From positions 124,001 through 188,000 of the forward strand of contig NZ_LT821227.1 in assembly GCF_900169485.1 (NCBI RefSeq): a stretch of DNA of 64,000 bases, in the 5' to 3' direction. The position numbers and the translations under genes were made by a program. Source of the DNA: Phoenicibacter congonensis. Its GTDB lineage: Bacteria; Actinomycetota; Coriobacteriia; Coriobacteriales; Eggerthellaceae. The notes below the pieces were generated by a model. It was not told the DNA's origin, did no database searches, and saw only the letters and a program-made list of their open reading frames with translations. Of the stretch, positions 52,587-61,721 are shown one piece after another (position 1 is the first letter of the stretch; each line of letters begins with the position of its first letter).

Positions 52587-53540
52587 TTATAGATATCTGT
52601 TCTCAAGCAATCGCGATGCAAAATGATCGACTTCCGCTTGATGTTCGGCATGCGTTTTGCCAGTGTTTGAAACAAGAGTTCCAATTCCTTCGTCAGTCAA
52701 AACTTCGATGAGAAGAGCATGGGGAGTTGTGCCGTTCACAAATTGAACAGAAGGAACTCCTTCATCAAGAGCGTGGATGCAACTTGTCAACTTTGGAATC
52801 ATTCCCTTCGAAATGTTCGGGTCACTCAAAAGCTCCTTCGCCTCATCAACACTCATGTTAGCAATGAGAGTGTCTTCATCAGGGAAGTCTTTGTAGATGC
52901 CATCAACATCGGAAATAAAAATAACCTTGTGAGCACCAATCGCACCAGCAATGTGACCTGCGGCAATGTCAGCGTTAATGTTGAATATGCCTCCGTCATC
53001 GCCGAGCGCAATAGTTGAAATTAGAGGAATGTAGTCATCCTCTAGCAGGTCATTAACAATGCCAGGATTAACACGAATAATTTCACCGATTCGTCCTAAC
53101 TCAGGATCTTTTTGCTTTGCAATCAAAAGACCGCCATCGGCACCGCTCAATCCTACCGCAATGTTTCCGTGCTGATTCATTTCCCAAACCAGCTGCTGAT
53201 TGACTTCGCCTGTGAGGACTCTTCTAACAATTTGCATTGCGGCATCGGTTGTCACCCTCTGTCCGTTGACAAACTCAACCTCAATACCCTCTTCTTTCAT
53301 TTCTTTTGAAATTGCATTGCCGCCACCGTGCACAATAACAGGTTTAACACCGAGCATCTTTAGCATCAAAATGTCACCCATTACTGCCTTGCGCAAATCC
53401 TCACTAACCATGGCAGCACCGCCATATTTAACCACGATTGTTTTGCCTGTGATTTCCTTAATCCAAGGCATCGCCTCGCTCAGAACTTCACCTGCAAGAA
53501 TTGAGTTCCCACCGCGCTTCGCAGAACTTGCAAATTTCAT
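52587..53540 (-). CDS. argB: Acetylglutamate kinase
   Basis: The 317-residue kinase has KTIVVKYGGAAM, IVHGGGNAISKEM, VNGQRVTTDAAMQ and NINADIAAGHIAGAI. It phosphorylates N-acetylglutamate. An N-terminal extension of about 30 residues (MPWIKEITGK) resembles that of arginine-sensitive, hexameric forms, so feedback inhibition by arginine is plausible. It is 14 bp after argJ. Confidence 0.94.
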   Translation of the reverse strand: MKFASSAKRGGNSILAGEVLSEAMPWIKEITGKTIVVKYGGAAMVSEDLRKAVMGDILMLKMLGVKPVIVHGGGNAISKEMKEEGIEVEFVNGQRVTTDAAMQIVRRVLTGEVNQQLVWEMNQHGNIAVGLSGADGGLLIAKQKDPELGRIGEIIRVNPGIVNDLLEDDYIPLISTIALGDDGGIFNINADIAAGHIAGAIGAHKVIFISDVDGIYKDFPDEDTLIANMSVDEAKELLSDPNISKGMIPKLTSCIHALDEGVPSVQFVNGTTPHALLIEVLTDEGIGTLVSNTGKTHAEHQAEVDHFASRLLENRYL

Positions 53541-53554
53541 TTTTTCTTCTTTCC

Positions 53555-54799
53555 TTATGAACGATAATCAGCGTTGATGGAAATGTAGTCGTGAGTCAAA
53601 TCGCATGACCAAACAACTGCATGACCATCCCCTTCACCGAGGTTGCAGTCGATGTCGATTTGAGTTTCTTCAAATCGCTTCAAGGCTTCGTCTTCGTCGA
53701 AAGGTATTGGCAAACCGCCACGTAAAACAGGCATTTTCAAAAAATCAATGCTTGTGTTTTCCTGTTTAAAATCGATGTCGCATTTCCCAAGAGCTGCCGC
53801 AACCCTGCCCCAGTTGGCATCATGACCAGCAATTGCAGTCTTCACAAGAGGAGAATTGGCAACTGACCTAGCCGCAATCAAAGCTTCATCGTTATTTTTG
53901 GCGCCTTCAACAGTGATTTGAACAATTTTTGTTGCGCCCTCGCCGTCCACAGCAATTTTCTTAGCTAACTCAATACAAACATAATTGAGCGCTTCTTTAA
54001 AAACACCGCACTCCGGTGTTCCAGGTTTGATTTCGTTTTCTTTACCACTAGACATAAAAATTGCAGTGTCATTTGTAGACGTGTCGGAATCAACTGTCAC
54101 ACAATTAAAACTGCGGTCAACCGCCGCCCTAAACACTGTAGTCATGACATCGTCAGAAAGAGGCACGTCCGTCGTGATAACAGAAATCATCGTCGCCATG
54201 TTTGGCTGAATCATGCCGCTTCCTTTAACCATGCCACCAATGTGGAATGTGCCGGAGAGCCCTAATGCTTCGCCTTCAATTTCAACAGCAACTTGCTTGT
54301 AGTGAGTGTCGGTCGTCATTATTGCGCGTGCCGCATCAAGACCACCTTCAACACTCAGTTTTATTGCAGCCTCAGGAACTCCTGTTTTAAAAGGCTCCAG
54401 GGGCAAAGGCACACCAATGACGCCAGTCGATGAAACTAACACCTCATCGACAGAAATGCCAAGTTCGTCTGCCACAATTCCCGCAGATTCACGAGCAATG
54501 TTAATTCCATCAATTCCAGTTGCGGCATTTGCATTCCCAGAATTGATAGCTACAGCCGAGATCTTTGAAACACCGCAATGGTTTCCGTCATAACCAAGCT
54601 GCTCACGGTCAAAAATTACGGGAGCCGCACAGAACTTATTGCGAGTGAAAGTTCCGGTCGTTTTTGCTGGCTCCTCAGCAGCAATCAGTGCAAAATCAAG
54701 TCGCCCCGGATTTTTCCTAAACCCGGCATGCACTCCTGTTGCTTTAAATCCACGGGAAGTAGTCACGCCACCGTTCTTAACTACAACAAAATGTTCCAT
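53555..54799 (-). CDS. argJ: Glutamate N-acetyltransferase / ornithine acetyltransferase
   Basis: The 414-residue Ntn-hydrolase is self-cleaved at the Thr in MVKGSGMIQPNMATMISV. Other family segments are TTGTFTRNKFCAAPV, INSGNANAATG and GHDANWGRVAAALG. It recycles acetyl groups between ornithine and glutamate, so no argE or argA is needed. The N-terminal GGVTTSRGFKATGVHAG is standard. It lies 45 bp after argC. Confidence 0.94.
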   Translation of the reverse strand: MEHFVVVKNGGVTTSRGFKATGVHAGFRKNPGRLDFALIAAEEPAKTTGTFTRNKFCAAPVIFDREQLGYDGNHCGVSKISAVAINSGNANAATGIDGINIARESAGIVADELGISVDEVLVSSTGVIGVPLPLEPFKTGVPEAAIKLSVEGGLDAARAIMTTDTHYKQVAVEIEGEALGLSGTFHIGGMVKGSGMIQPNMATMISVITTDVPLSDDVMTTVFRAAVDRSFNCVTVDSDTSTNDTAIFMSSGKENEIKPGTPECGVFKEALNYVCIELAKKIAVDGEGATKIVQITVEGAKNNDEALIAARSVANSPLVKTAIAGHDANWGRVAAALGKCDIDFKQENTSIDFLKMPVLRGGLPIPFDEDEALKRFEETQIDIDCNLGEGDGHAVVWSCDLTHDYISINADYRS

Positions 54800-54844
54800 T
54801 AAAACCCCCTTTCTTATGCAAAAAGCTAAACTAAATTTATACTA

Positions 54845-55906
54845 CTACACGGGCAATGCAACATTTGCCAAGCCCGCCATCTCATCAAATCCAAACACGA
54901 TGTTTGCACACTGAACACCCTGCCCCGCCGCACCTTTAACTAGGTTATCAATTGCCGCAATTGCTATAACAATTCCAAGCTCTTCGTTGAATGCAATTCC
55001 AATGTGAGCAAAGTTAGTGCCTGTTACACTCGAGGTTTGAGGAAACTGTCCCAAAGGCAAGACCTTAACAAAATTGGAATCTTTGTAAAAATCGTCATAG
55101 AGAGAATGAATTTCTTCAGCTGAAGTTGCAACGTCTTTCTTTGTCTTCATGGTCACTGTCGACAAAATGCCTCGATTTGCAGGAGCAAGATGAGGAGTGA
55201 AAACGACACTCGTGCCAAGAATTTGTTCCATCTCAGGCGTGTGACGATGTTTCGTAACGCCATAAACAGAATAGTTTTCGTTGACGTTAACATACATCGA
55301 TTTTTCAGTAGCCTTTTTGCCAGCTCCAGTCAAACCAGAAATCGCATCAATGACTGGCGGCATTTCATTGTCAAACAGCTCGCTTTCAACAAAAGGTTTT
55401 GCAGCTAAAGTTGATGCGGTCACATAGCAGCCTGCGCACGCAACAAGAACATCTTCATGTTTTAAATAATTCTCGTGAGCATTGTTTATCTCTTCTGAAA
55501 ACAACTCAGGTAAACCAAATGAACGCTTTTTTAAAAGCTCCAACTGGTCATGTTTAACTCCATACCATTTTTCATAAACTGCAGGGTCTTCAATGCGAAA
55601 GTCAGCAGAAAGATCTATTACAGCAACACCTTTATCTATAAATCTTGGAGTGATAGATAGGGAGGCTTTGTGAGGAACAGCCAAAAACACAACGTCTAAA
55701 TCTTTTTCTACAATCTCATCGGTATCAAGAAAAACAAGGCTTCCCGCTCTTGTTCCTGTAAACGATGGATAAAGTTCCTCGAGCTTCATTCCCTCGTTTG
55801 ACACAGATGAAATTGCAATTAACTCAAATTCGGGATGTGAATTCAAAATTGAAACAGCTTGAATCCCTGCAAATCCCCCAGCACCGACTACGCCAGCTTT
55901 TTTCAT
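54845..55906 (-). CDS. argC: N-acetyl-gamma-glutamyl-phosphate reductase
   Basis: The 353-residue NADP enzyme has the Rossmann motif GVVGAGGFAG, FLAVPHKASL, the catalytic Cys in ACAGCYVTAST and the conserved HLAPANRGIL. It is the first gene of the arginine operon. It is separated by 48 bp from the upstream kinase gene. No ARG box was confidently seen. Confidence 0.94.
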   Translation of the reverse strand: MKKAGVVGAGGFAGIQAVSILNSHPEFELIAISSVSNEGMKLEELYPSFTGTRAGSLVFLDTDEIVEKDLDVVFLAVPHKASLSITPRFIDKGVAVIDLSADFRIEDPAVYEKWYGVKHDQLELLKKRSFGLPELFSEEINNAHENYLKHEDVLVACAGCYVTASTLAAKPFVESELFDNEMPPVIDAISGLTGAGKKATEKSMYVNVNENYSVYGVTKHRHTPEMEQILGTSVVFTPHLAPANRGILSTVTMKTKKDVATSAEEIHSLYDDFYKDSNFVKVLPLGQFPQTSSVTGTNFAHIGIAFNEELGIVIAIAAIDNLVKGAAGQGVQCANIVFGFDEMAGLANVALPV

Positions 55907-55954
55907 GATGGCCTGCTTTCTTTCTCAAATTTTCTATAAATTAATTTTAGATGT

Positions 55955-57967
55955 TTACCAAAGGCCAGGCTCAAGACGCACGCGGTCAGTCAGATTAACA
56001 ACACAACATAAAAGACCAACGACGCCTCCTGCGCAAGCTGAAACTACATTTGCAGGAACAATCGAACCTAATCCAGCAATCCAGGGCAACAAAGAACTTA
56101 AAACAAGAATTGCAAAACATGTCAGACTTCCAAAAATGTCAAATGTTTTAGTGCCGTGAGCGCAGAAAAGAGAGAAAATGGCCGAAGCGGCGATCCAGCA
56201 GACAGCAATCATGTAGCTGGCAGGATTTGTGACTACCGACATAAACATTTCCCACACTTTTTGATTTGCAATCACGGTTGAAGACGGCAATAGCATATTG
56301 TCGAAAAAATACCATCCAAACATTGATTGACTTCCAAACACAGCCATAAAAAAACTCAACGATGAAATAAAAGATGCAGTGATTGTTCCTTTTTTTGGAC
56401 CAAGCAAAGCTCCAGATAGAGCTATCGCAACTGGCGCAAGGCCAAACGCTCCCAACAACAGAGAAGATAATGCGCAAAATGTCGAGATAAAACTTTTTTC
56501 ACCGAGTTTTACCCACCACAGGCCAGTTATAACGGCGAGCAAGATCGCCGCAGGACAGCATTGATAAAAGCAAAGCAAAATTACGATGGAAGCAAATGCT
56601 GCCAATGAAGCATATTTAGGAAAAATAAACGTGAGCAAGGCAACAACTAGCAAAATTGTCACAAACGCTGCTGGTTGAAAAGACAGAACTCCAAAAGCAT
56701 CAGAGACGCTAAATCGGATGTTAAGCATAATAAACCCGAGCACTAGAGCAGAACTAAGCGCAGATGCTGCTTTTGCGATTAGTTTGGCGCCCTTTTCACC
56801 AAGCCTGTCAACAAAAGCCTCTTGAGCGCAAGCGTCTTTTAGTGCTGCATCGATGTCAATGGTAGAAGTGTCAAGGTAGTTATCTTCGTTCCCATTGACA
56901 ATTACCGACAATTCTTTTTTTCCGAGTTTTGGTTCCCCAAGATAAAGCTTTAAAGCGCTGTTGAATTGTCGGATGGAAGCAAAGCGGTTTTCTCTGTCCA
57001 CCGAAAGCGCCTTAAAAAGTGCGTCATCTGCCCCTTCCTCAAGATTTTCCCAGCAAGCGCTCGGAATGATGAGTTCAGAGTTCATCATGGATTCTTCAGC
57101 CTCTGAAAGCGTTTTCGCTGTTGTAAAAGGATTGCTCCCAGTCAACATTTCATAGGTGATAATCGCTAACGACCATTCATCGCTTCGAACGTCAAGCGGC
57201 ATTTTTTGCATTTGCTCAAGAGGCATGTAACCAATCGTGCCTGCTGCCGCTGAGCCTTTTCCATTTAAATCCATGAGCGTTGCTAGCCCAAAGTCTGCAA
57301 CCTTTACATCACCGCCTCGACCAATCAAAATGTTGTCTGGCTTTATGTCTAAATGCAAAATGTTTGCTTTGTGCGCTGCCATGATGGCAGCAGAAACACT
57401 TTTGAAAACGTGAGCGATAATGTCGAGATTTATGTCGTCCTGCAAATAACGCATGAGTTGCGTGAGTGTTATTCCCTCAACATATTCCTCGATGACATAA
57501 ACGGTGTCATCAGCAACTTCGCAGTCATAAATCATCACAATGTTAGGATGTGTTAACCGCGCAGCAGCTTGCGCTTCCGAAAGCCCAGGCACTTTCGTTT
57601 GCTTTTGAAGCGAAAGCTCAGGCGAGTCGCCATCTGTCAAACGGGCATTTTTAGAACCTAAAGCATCATCTTTAAAGCTTCGTCTTTCATTTGAATCAAG
57701 TTCTGCAAGTGCATTATTGTCAGAATCTAAACCAGCAGAATCTTCTGGAAAAGCGTTTCTTGAATCGCCTAAAGTTGATTTTTTTTCTTGTGGAATTTCC
57801 GAATTCAAAGCTTTCTCATCTAAAGAAGAAAGTAACACTGTTTTGATTGCGACTTCTCGTTTGAGGCGCGTGTCATATGCATGGATGACAGTGCCGTAAC
57901 CGCCAACGCCGGCAGTTTCAATCGGCCTATATCGTCCAAGAATCATATTTTCTTTATCATCATTCAT
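55955..57967 (-). CDS. Ser/Thr protein kinase with N-lobe insertion and multi-pass C-terminus
   Basis: The 670-residue protein has a PknB-type kinase domain (about 10-340): Gly loop GVGGYGTV, Lys42, Glu131, catalytic loop HLDIKPDN (205-212), DFG 225-227 and an activation-loop TIGYMPLEQ. A hydrophilic insertion of about 80 residues (about 46-127) separates Lys42 from the alpha-C Glu. The HRD Arg is Leu. Residues about 395-660 form around eight transmembrane helices with no PASTA or other sensor. One dispersed-motif copy lies in the last membrane segments. It follows tlyA by 30 bp. Confidence 0.88.
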   Translation of the reverse strand: MNDDKENMILGRYRPIETAGVGGYGTVIHAYDTRLKREVAIKTVLLSSLDEKALNSEIPQEKKSTLGDSRNAFPEDSAGLDSDNNALAELDSNERRSFKDDALGSKNARLTDGDSPELSLQKQTKVPGLSEAQAAARLTHPNIVMIYDCEVADDTVYVIEEYVEGITLTQLMRYLQDDINLDIIAHVFKSVSAAIMAAHKANILHLDIKPDNILIGRGGDVKVADFGLATLMDLNGKGSAAAGTIGYMPLEQMQKMPLDVRSDEWSLAIITYEMLTGSNPFTTAKTLSEAEESMMNSELIIPSACWENLEEGADDALFKALSVDRENRFASIRQFNSALKLYLGEPKLGKKELSVIVNGNEDNYLDTSTIDIDAALKDACAQEAFVDRLGEKGAKLIAKAASALSSALVLGFIMLNIRFSVSDAFGVLSFQPAAFVTILLVVALLTFIFPKYASLAAFASIVILLCFYQCCPAAILLAVITGLWWVKLGEKSFISTFCALSSLLLGAFGLAPVAIALSGALLGPKKGTITASFISSLSFFMAVFGSQSMFGWYFFDNMLLPSSTVIANQKVWEMFMSVVTNPASYMIAVCWIAASAIFSLFCAHGTKTFDIFGSLTCFAILVLSSLLPWIAGLGSIVPANVVSACAGGVVGLLCCVVNLTDRVRLEPGLW
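56109..56130 (+). repeat. Dispersed 22-bp motif copy inside the kinase gene
   Basis: The plus strand has GCAAAACATGTCAGACTT. The minus-strand gene reads the reverse complement as GSLTCFAI within a transmembrane helix, yet another reading frame for the motif. Confidence 0.7.
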
Positions 57968-57997
57968 TCACTTAAACAAACGCCTTTAATTCAGTTT

Positions 57998-58738
57998 TTA
58001 ATGTTTTGCATATAAAAGGAACTCTTTGTTGCCCTTTTTCTTTCCGCGAATTGGAGACTCGGCAACATCAATCACGTCAAATTCTTGCCGCGTTAAAGCC
58101 TCACAAACTTCACTTATCGTTCGCTTGTGCACAGCTTCATCAGCCACTAGCCCACCTTCGTTTTCGGAAACGTTGGCCTCAAACTCAGGTTTAATGAGCG
58201 CAATCAATTCGGTTTTCCCAGTTGCTGGAGAAAAAGCAAAATTTTTGATTACTGGCGCTAGTGAGGCAAGTCCAATAAAACTAACATCAATCGCTATTAA
58301 ATCGAAAGGAGCTCCCAGCAGCGAAGGGTCGGCGTTCTTGATGTTAGTGCGTTCAAAAACAGCACTTCTCTCGTCACTTCGCACTTTCCAAGCAAGTTGT
58401 CCATAGTTAACATCTACACAAGCAACTCGACGGGCGCCTTCCTGCAAAAGACAGTCCGAAAAACCACCTGTTGATGAGCCGATGTCAAGGCAGTTTTTCT
58501 CACAAATGCTCAAATTGAAATAATCGATGGCTCCTTTTAGCTTGATTCCACCACGCGAAACATATGGACATGTTTCCTTTAATGTGATTTCACAGGTTGA
58601 ATTAAACTTTGCTCCAGGAGATGTCACGAACTCATCGCCAACTTTAACGTCTTTTGAGATTATCAATCGCATTGCTTCTTCTTCAGAAGACGCCAAACCG
58701 CGATTCACCAAAAGATGTTTTAGCTGCTCTTTTGCCAC
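57998..58738 (-). CDS. TlyA-family rRNA 2'-O-methyltransferase
   Basis: The 246-residue protein has an N-terminal S4 RNA-binding domain (LKHLLVNRGLASSEEEAMRLI) and an FtsJ-like methyltransferase domain (YVSRGGIKLKGAI, LDIGSSTGGFSDCLLQEGA, IAIDVSFIGL). In Mycobacterium and relatives TlyA methylates 16S and 23S rRNA, and its loss gives capreomycin resistance. It was formerly called haemolysin. It probably forms an operon with the kinase gene. Confidence 0.92.
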   Translation of the reverse strand: MAKEQLKHLLVNRGLASSEEEAMRLIISKDVKVGDEFVTSPGAKFNSTCEITLKETCPYVSRGGIKLKGAIDYFNLSICEKNCLDIGSSTGGFSDCLLQEGARRVACVDVNYGQLAWKVRSDERSAVFERTNIKNADPSLLGAPFDLIAIDVSFIGLASLAPVIKNFAFSPATGKTELIALIKPEFEANVSENEGGLVADEAVHKRTISEVCEALTRQEFDVIDVAESPIRGKKKGNKEFLLYAKH

Positions 58739-58827
58739 GTATTAATTCCCTTTTCAAGAGCCCAAATCATTAACTTGATTCTATCAAACTTGAACTTTGC
58801 TAAGATATTGCAAAGAAAGGAGCCACA

Positions 58828-59904
58828 ATGCCAGCAATCATCACCCATGACACTTTCGCACAAGAGATTTATGCAAAACTCAATGCTCTGATTGGGCAAT
58901 CCGAAGAAGAAAAAAATGCTTTTCTGCTTGGAAGTCAAGGGCCCGACGTTTTCTTTTATGGCTCGATAAATCCGCGCATACCACAAGCAAACAGCTTTGG
59001 AAAGAAGCTGCATCGCAATCATTGCAGTGAGTTCATTTCGGCGCTGGCGCTTGGCGTGCCAAACATTAAAGAGTCAGAACATCAACAAGATGAAGATTAT
59101 CTCGCCTCGGCTCAAGACATCGCACGTGCCTATGCACTTGGTTATCTAATGCATTTTGAACTCGATTCAAAAGTGCACCCATTTGTGTTTTCACAGCAAT
59201 ATGCCTACTGTGATGCAGGAGAACCAGGTCTTGACCGTTCAAGTCAAAGCGAAGTGCATGTCGAAATTGAATGTGAACTCGATGAACTGGTGTTAACGAT
59301 AAAGCGCGGAGAGACAATTGCAACTTTTGATCCATCTTCGCAAATTTTAAAAGCATCAAACAGAACACTCGACATAATAAGCGCGTTATATGAGTTCGCA
59401 CTCCCGATTTCTCACAAAGAAGAATCAGCAAAAAGCATGTATCGTTTGAGTGTAAAAGCCTATCGCCAAACACAAAGGTGGCTCTACAGCACAACTGGCG
59501 TAAAGCGCGATCTGATTGGACGATTTGAGAGAATCTTTAGACAACACTCCTACCTTCGAGCGATGATTCACAAGAATGTGCGCATCTATCAAAGCATTTT
59601 TGACAACCACGAGCACTATGCATGGGATGACCCATGGGTTAAAGGAAAAACTCACAATGAATCATTCTGGGATTTATATAACCTCGCAAAAGTAGACGGA
59701 ATGAAACATTTGCATAGATATGCAGAGAGCATCGACTCGCTTGTTGCAAAAAAAGAGTCGTTGACTAGACCAGAGACGATTGAAGAAGCGAAGGCTGATG
59801 TCAGAAACATCTTTCGCACCACATTTGAAATCACAGGCAATCTAAACTTCTATGGCTGCAACGAAAGCATAATTGACCCAGAAACTGGCAAGCCGAAAGA
59901 GTAA
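58828..59904 (+). CDS. Zinc-dependent phospholipase C-like protein
   Basis: The 358-residue protein starts with ITHDTFAQEIYAKL. It contains FLLGSQGPDVFFYGSI and ALGYLMHFELDSKVHPFVF, the His/Asp-rich pattern of the Zn_dep_PLPC family (PF00882). No signal peptide is present, so unlike secreted clostridial phospholipase C it is probably cytoplasmic, with an unknown substrate. It has AAAGGAG 6 nt before the ATG and stands alone. Confidence 0.8.
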   Translation: MPAIITHDTFAQEIYAKLNALIGQSEEEKNAFLLGSQGPDVFFYGSINPRIPQANSFGKKLHRNHCSEFISALALGVPNIKESEHQQDEDYLASAQDIARAYALGYLMHFELDSKVHPFVFSQQYAYCDAGEPGLDRSSQSEVHVEIECELDELVLTIKRGETIATFDPSSQILKASNRTLDIISALYEFALPISHKEESAKSMYRLSVKAYRQTQRWLYSTTGVKRDLIGRFERIFRQHSYLRAMIHKNVRIYQSIFDNHEHYAWDDPWVKGKTHNESFWDLYNLAKVDGMKHLHRYAESIDSLVAKKESLTRPETIEEAKADVRNIFRTTFEITGNLNFYGCNESIIDPETGKPKE

Positions 59905-60191
59905 TTTCAAACTTCAACCCCAAATTAGCTCACTTTCTCAATGTTACAACTGTTAATAGACGGCTAGAACAAAAGGCCAGCAAGTGAATTGTTGCTAAAG
60001 ACAATTGCAACCAATGATTTAAGAACCTAGCTGAAAGGTGTCATTCTGCTTTTGAGAACAATCCAAAACAACCAAACAGATGTGCAGATTCATAAAAAGG
60101 CTAGCTACATTATCAATCGCTAGATGATTGAAACTACAAAGCGGTTAAATCAGTTCTTCAAATCATTTCTTACATTGTTTCTTTTGAAAAC
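59905..60191. other. Intergenic region between phospholipase-like gene and mscL
   Basis: AT-rich DNA with no gene, RNA or clear repeat that I can support. It precedes the mscL terminator at 60192-60225. Confidence 0.5.
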
Positions 60192-60225
60192 TAAAAAACT
60201 CGGTGGGGATTCTAAACCCACCGAG
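60192..60225 (-). terminator. Terminator after mscL
   Basis: CTCGGTGGG pairs with CCCACCGAG. On the minus strand TTTTTT follows. It lies 30 bp past the mscL stop. Confidence 0.92.
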
Positions 60226-60254
60226 CGAATTGAGATATTTTATGTAGGTGCTTT

Positions 60255-60686
60255 TTATTCTGCAGGCTTGTCAAAAGCAGCCGCACAATGAGGGCAGCGA
60301 GTTGCACCAACTTTGACCTCTTCTAAGCAATAGGGGCAAGTTGGAGCAGGATTATCAGCCTCGTCCTCTTTGCCTCTTAATTTGTGGCCCAAATCTTGTG
60401 CTTTGTTAACTGCTTTAACGAGCAGAAATACAACAAATGCAACGATGAGAAAGTTAATACAAGCGCTAATAAATGCTCCGAAGTCGATGTCTGTACCAGG
60501 AATCACCAACCCAGAAACGGCCTCTGCACCGCCACCAGCAATTACAGAAATGAGCGGATTTATGATGTTTGTAGTGAGCGCAGTAACGATAGAAGTGAAT
60601 GCACCTCCAATGATAACAGCAACAGCCAAATCCATAACATTACCGCGATTTATGAATTCTTTAAATTCGTGCAAAAACTTCTTCAC
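60255..60686 (-). CDS. mscL: Large-conductance mechanosensitive channel with zinc-ribbon tail
   Basis: The 143-residue MscL has the amphipathic start FLHEFKEFINRGNVMDLAVAVIIGGAFTSIV, two transmembrane helices and the cytoplasmic helix. After this it has a C-terminal zinc ribbon with CPYC (Cys117, 120) and CPHC (Cys131, 134). MscL releases solutes on hypo-osmotic shock. The ribbon is an addition beyond the usual C-terminal bundle and might tune assembly or gating. It is monocistronic with a strong terminator. Confidence 0.94.
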   Translation of the reverse strand: MKKFLHEFKEFINRGNVMDLAVAVIIGGAFTSIVTALTTNIINPLISVIAGGGAEAVSGLVIPGTDIDFGAFISACINFLIVAFVVFLLVKAVNKAQDLGHKLRGKEDEADNPAPTCPYCLEEVKVGATRCPHCAAAFDKPAE

Positions 60687-60914
60687 GATTCTTCCTTTCC
60701 ATCACAAATAAATAAAAACAGACAGGATCGAATTTATAAATATTGGGCTCTTAAAACACCCCTCCAACAAATCTTAATTCTACCAAAATTACCACTCTGT
60801 TTTAAAAGTTGAAATCCTGGCTTAAATGATTTAACTACACAAGAAATAGTGGTTCATCCTGTAGCATTATCTATATATAGAATACAAAATCGAGAAATGA
60901 GAGAGGACGGCCAC

Positions 60915-61721
60915 ATGGCACGATTAAAGAAAATACATCCCAGATCTTGCGCTCTTGTCACCGGGGCTACAGGAGGAATTGGAAAAGAACTTTGTGAAAA
61001 TCTTGCAAGACAAAAAGAACACGAAACGATTGCTCTGGTGGGAAGGAACAGCACAGAACTCGAAGCACTTGCAAACTCACTCCAAAAGAAATATGGAGTA
61101 AAAACATGCGTGCTCATCGCCGACTTCTCAATTTCAGATGCCGTTGAGAAGCTTGTTTCTAAAGTGCGTGGCTCAAATTTAGTGGTCGAAACACTTGTGA
61201 ACAATGCAGGATTTGGGTATGACGCAAACTTTGTAGACAGCGACGCGAAGAGACAACAAGCTCTAGTCCAAACTAACGTGATGGCACTAATGGACCTGTG
61301 TCTCGCATTCGTCCCCGACATGGCAAAACGCAAACACGGAAATGTTTTGAACGTGGCAAGCGTTGCAGGTTTTTTGCCCGGCCCACGCATGGCCACCTAT
61401 TATGCATCTAAAGCATTTGTGCAATCATTTTCAAATGCGCTACACATGGAACTGCGATTTCACGGCGTCCATGTCACGGCTCTTTGCCCAGGACCAGTTC
61501 GCACACCTTTTTGGGATAGAGCCGACGCAGAAAAAACTGCGATAGCTCACATGACAATGAGTCCCTCAGTTGTTGCAAGCAGCGCTTTGTTGGCATTAAA
61601 GTTAAACCGCATGTTGTGCTGCCCTGGTTTATTTGCAAAAACTATAGTGTTCAGCAGTCGGTTGCTCCCCAGAAGTTGGGCAGGTGCAATTGCAGCAGCT
61701 CTGCAAACTCCTAAAGAATAG
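60915..61721 (+). CDS. Short-chain dehydrogenase/reductase
   Basis: The 268-residue SDR has the cofactor motif VTGATGGIGKEL, NNAG, the catalytic Ser in LNVASVAGF and YYASKAF (YxxxK). The Ala-Arg after the Gly motif (LVGRNS) suggests NADP preference. The ATG at 60915 has GAGAGGA upstream, so the GTG at 60849 is not used. The substrate is unknown, and the closest general type is the DltE/YqjQ-like reductase group. It has no operon partner. Confidence 0.85.
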   Translation: MARLKKIHPRSCALVTGATGGIGKELCENLARQKEHETIALVGRNSTELEALANSLQKKYGVKTCVLIADFSISDAVEKLVSKVRGSNLVVETLVNNAGFGYDANFVDSDAKRQQALVQTNVMALMDLCLAFVPDMAKRKHGNVLNVASVAGFLPGPRMATYYASKAFVQSFSNALHMELRFHGVHVTALCPGPVRTPFWDRADAEKTAIAHMTMSPSVVASSALLALKLNRMLCCPGLFAKTIVFSSRLLPRSWAGAIAAALQTPKE

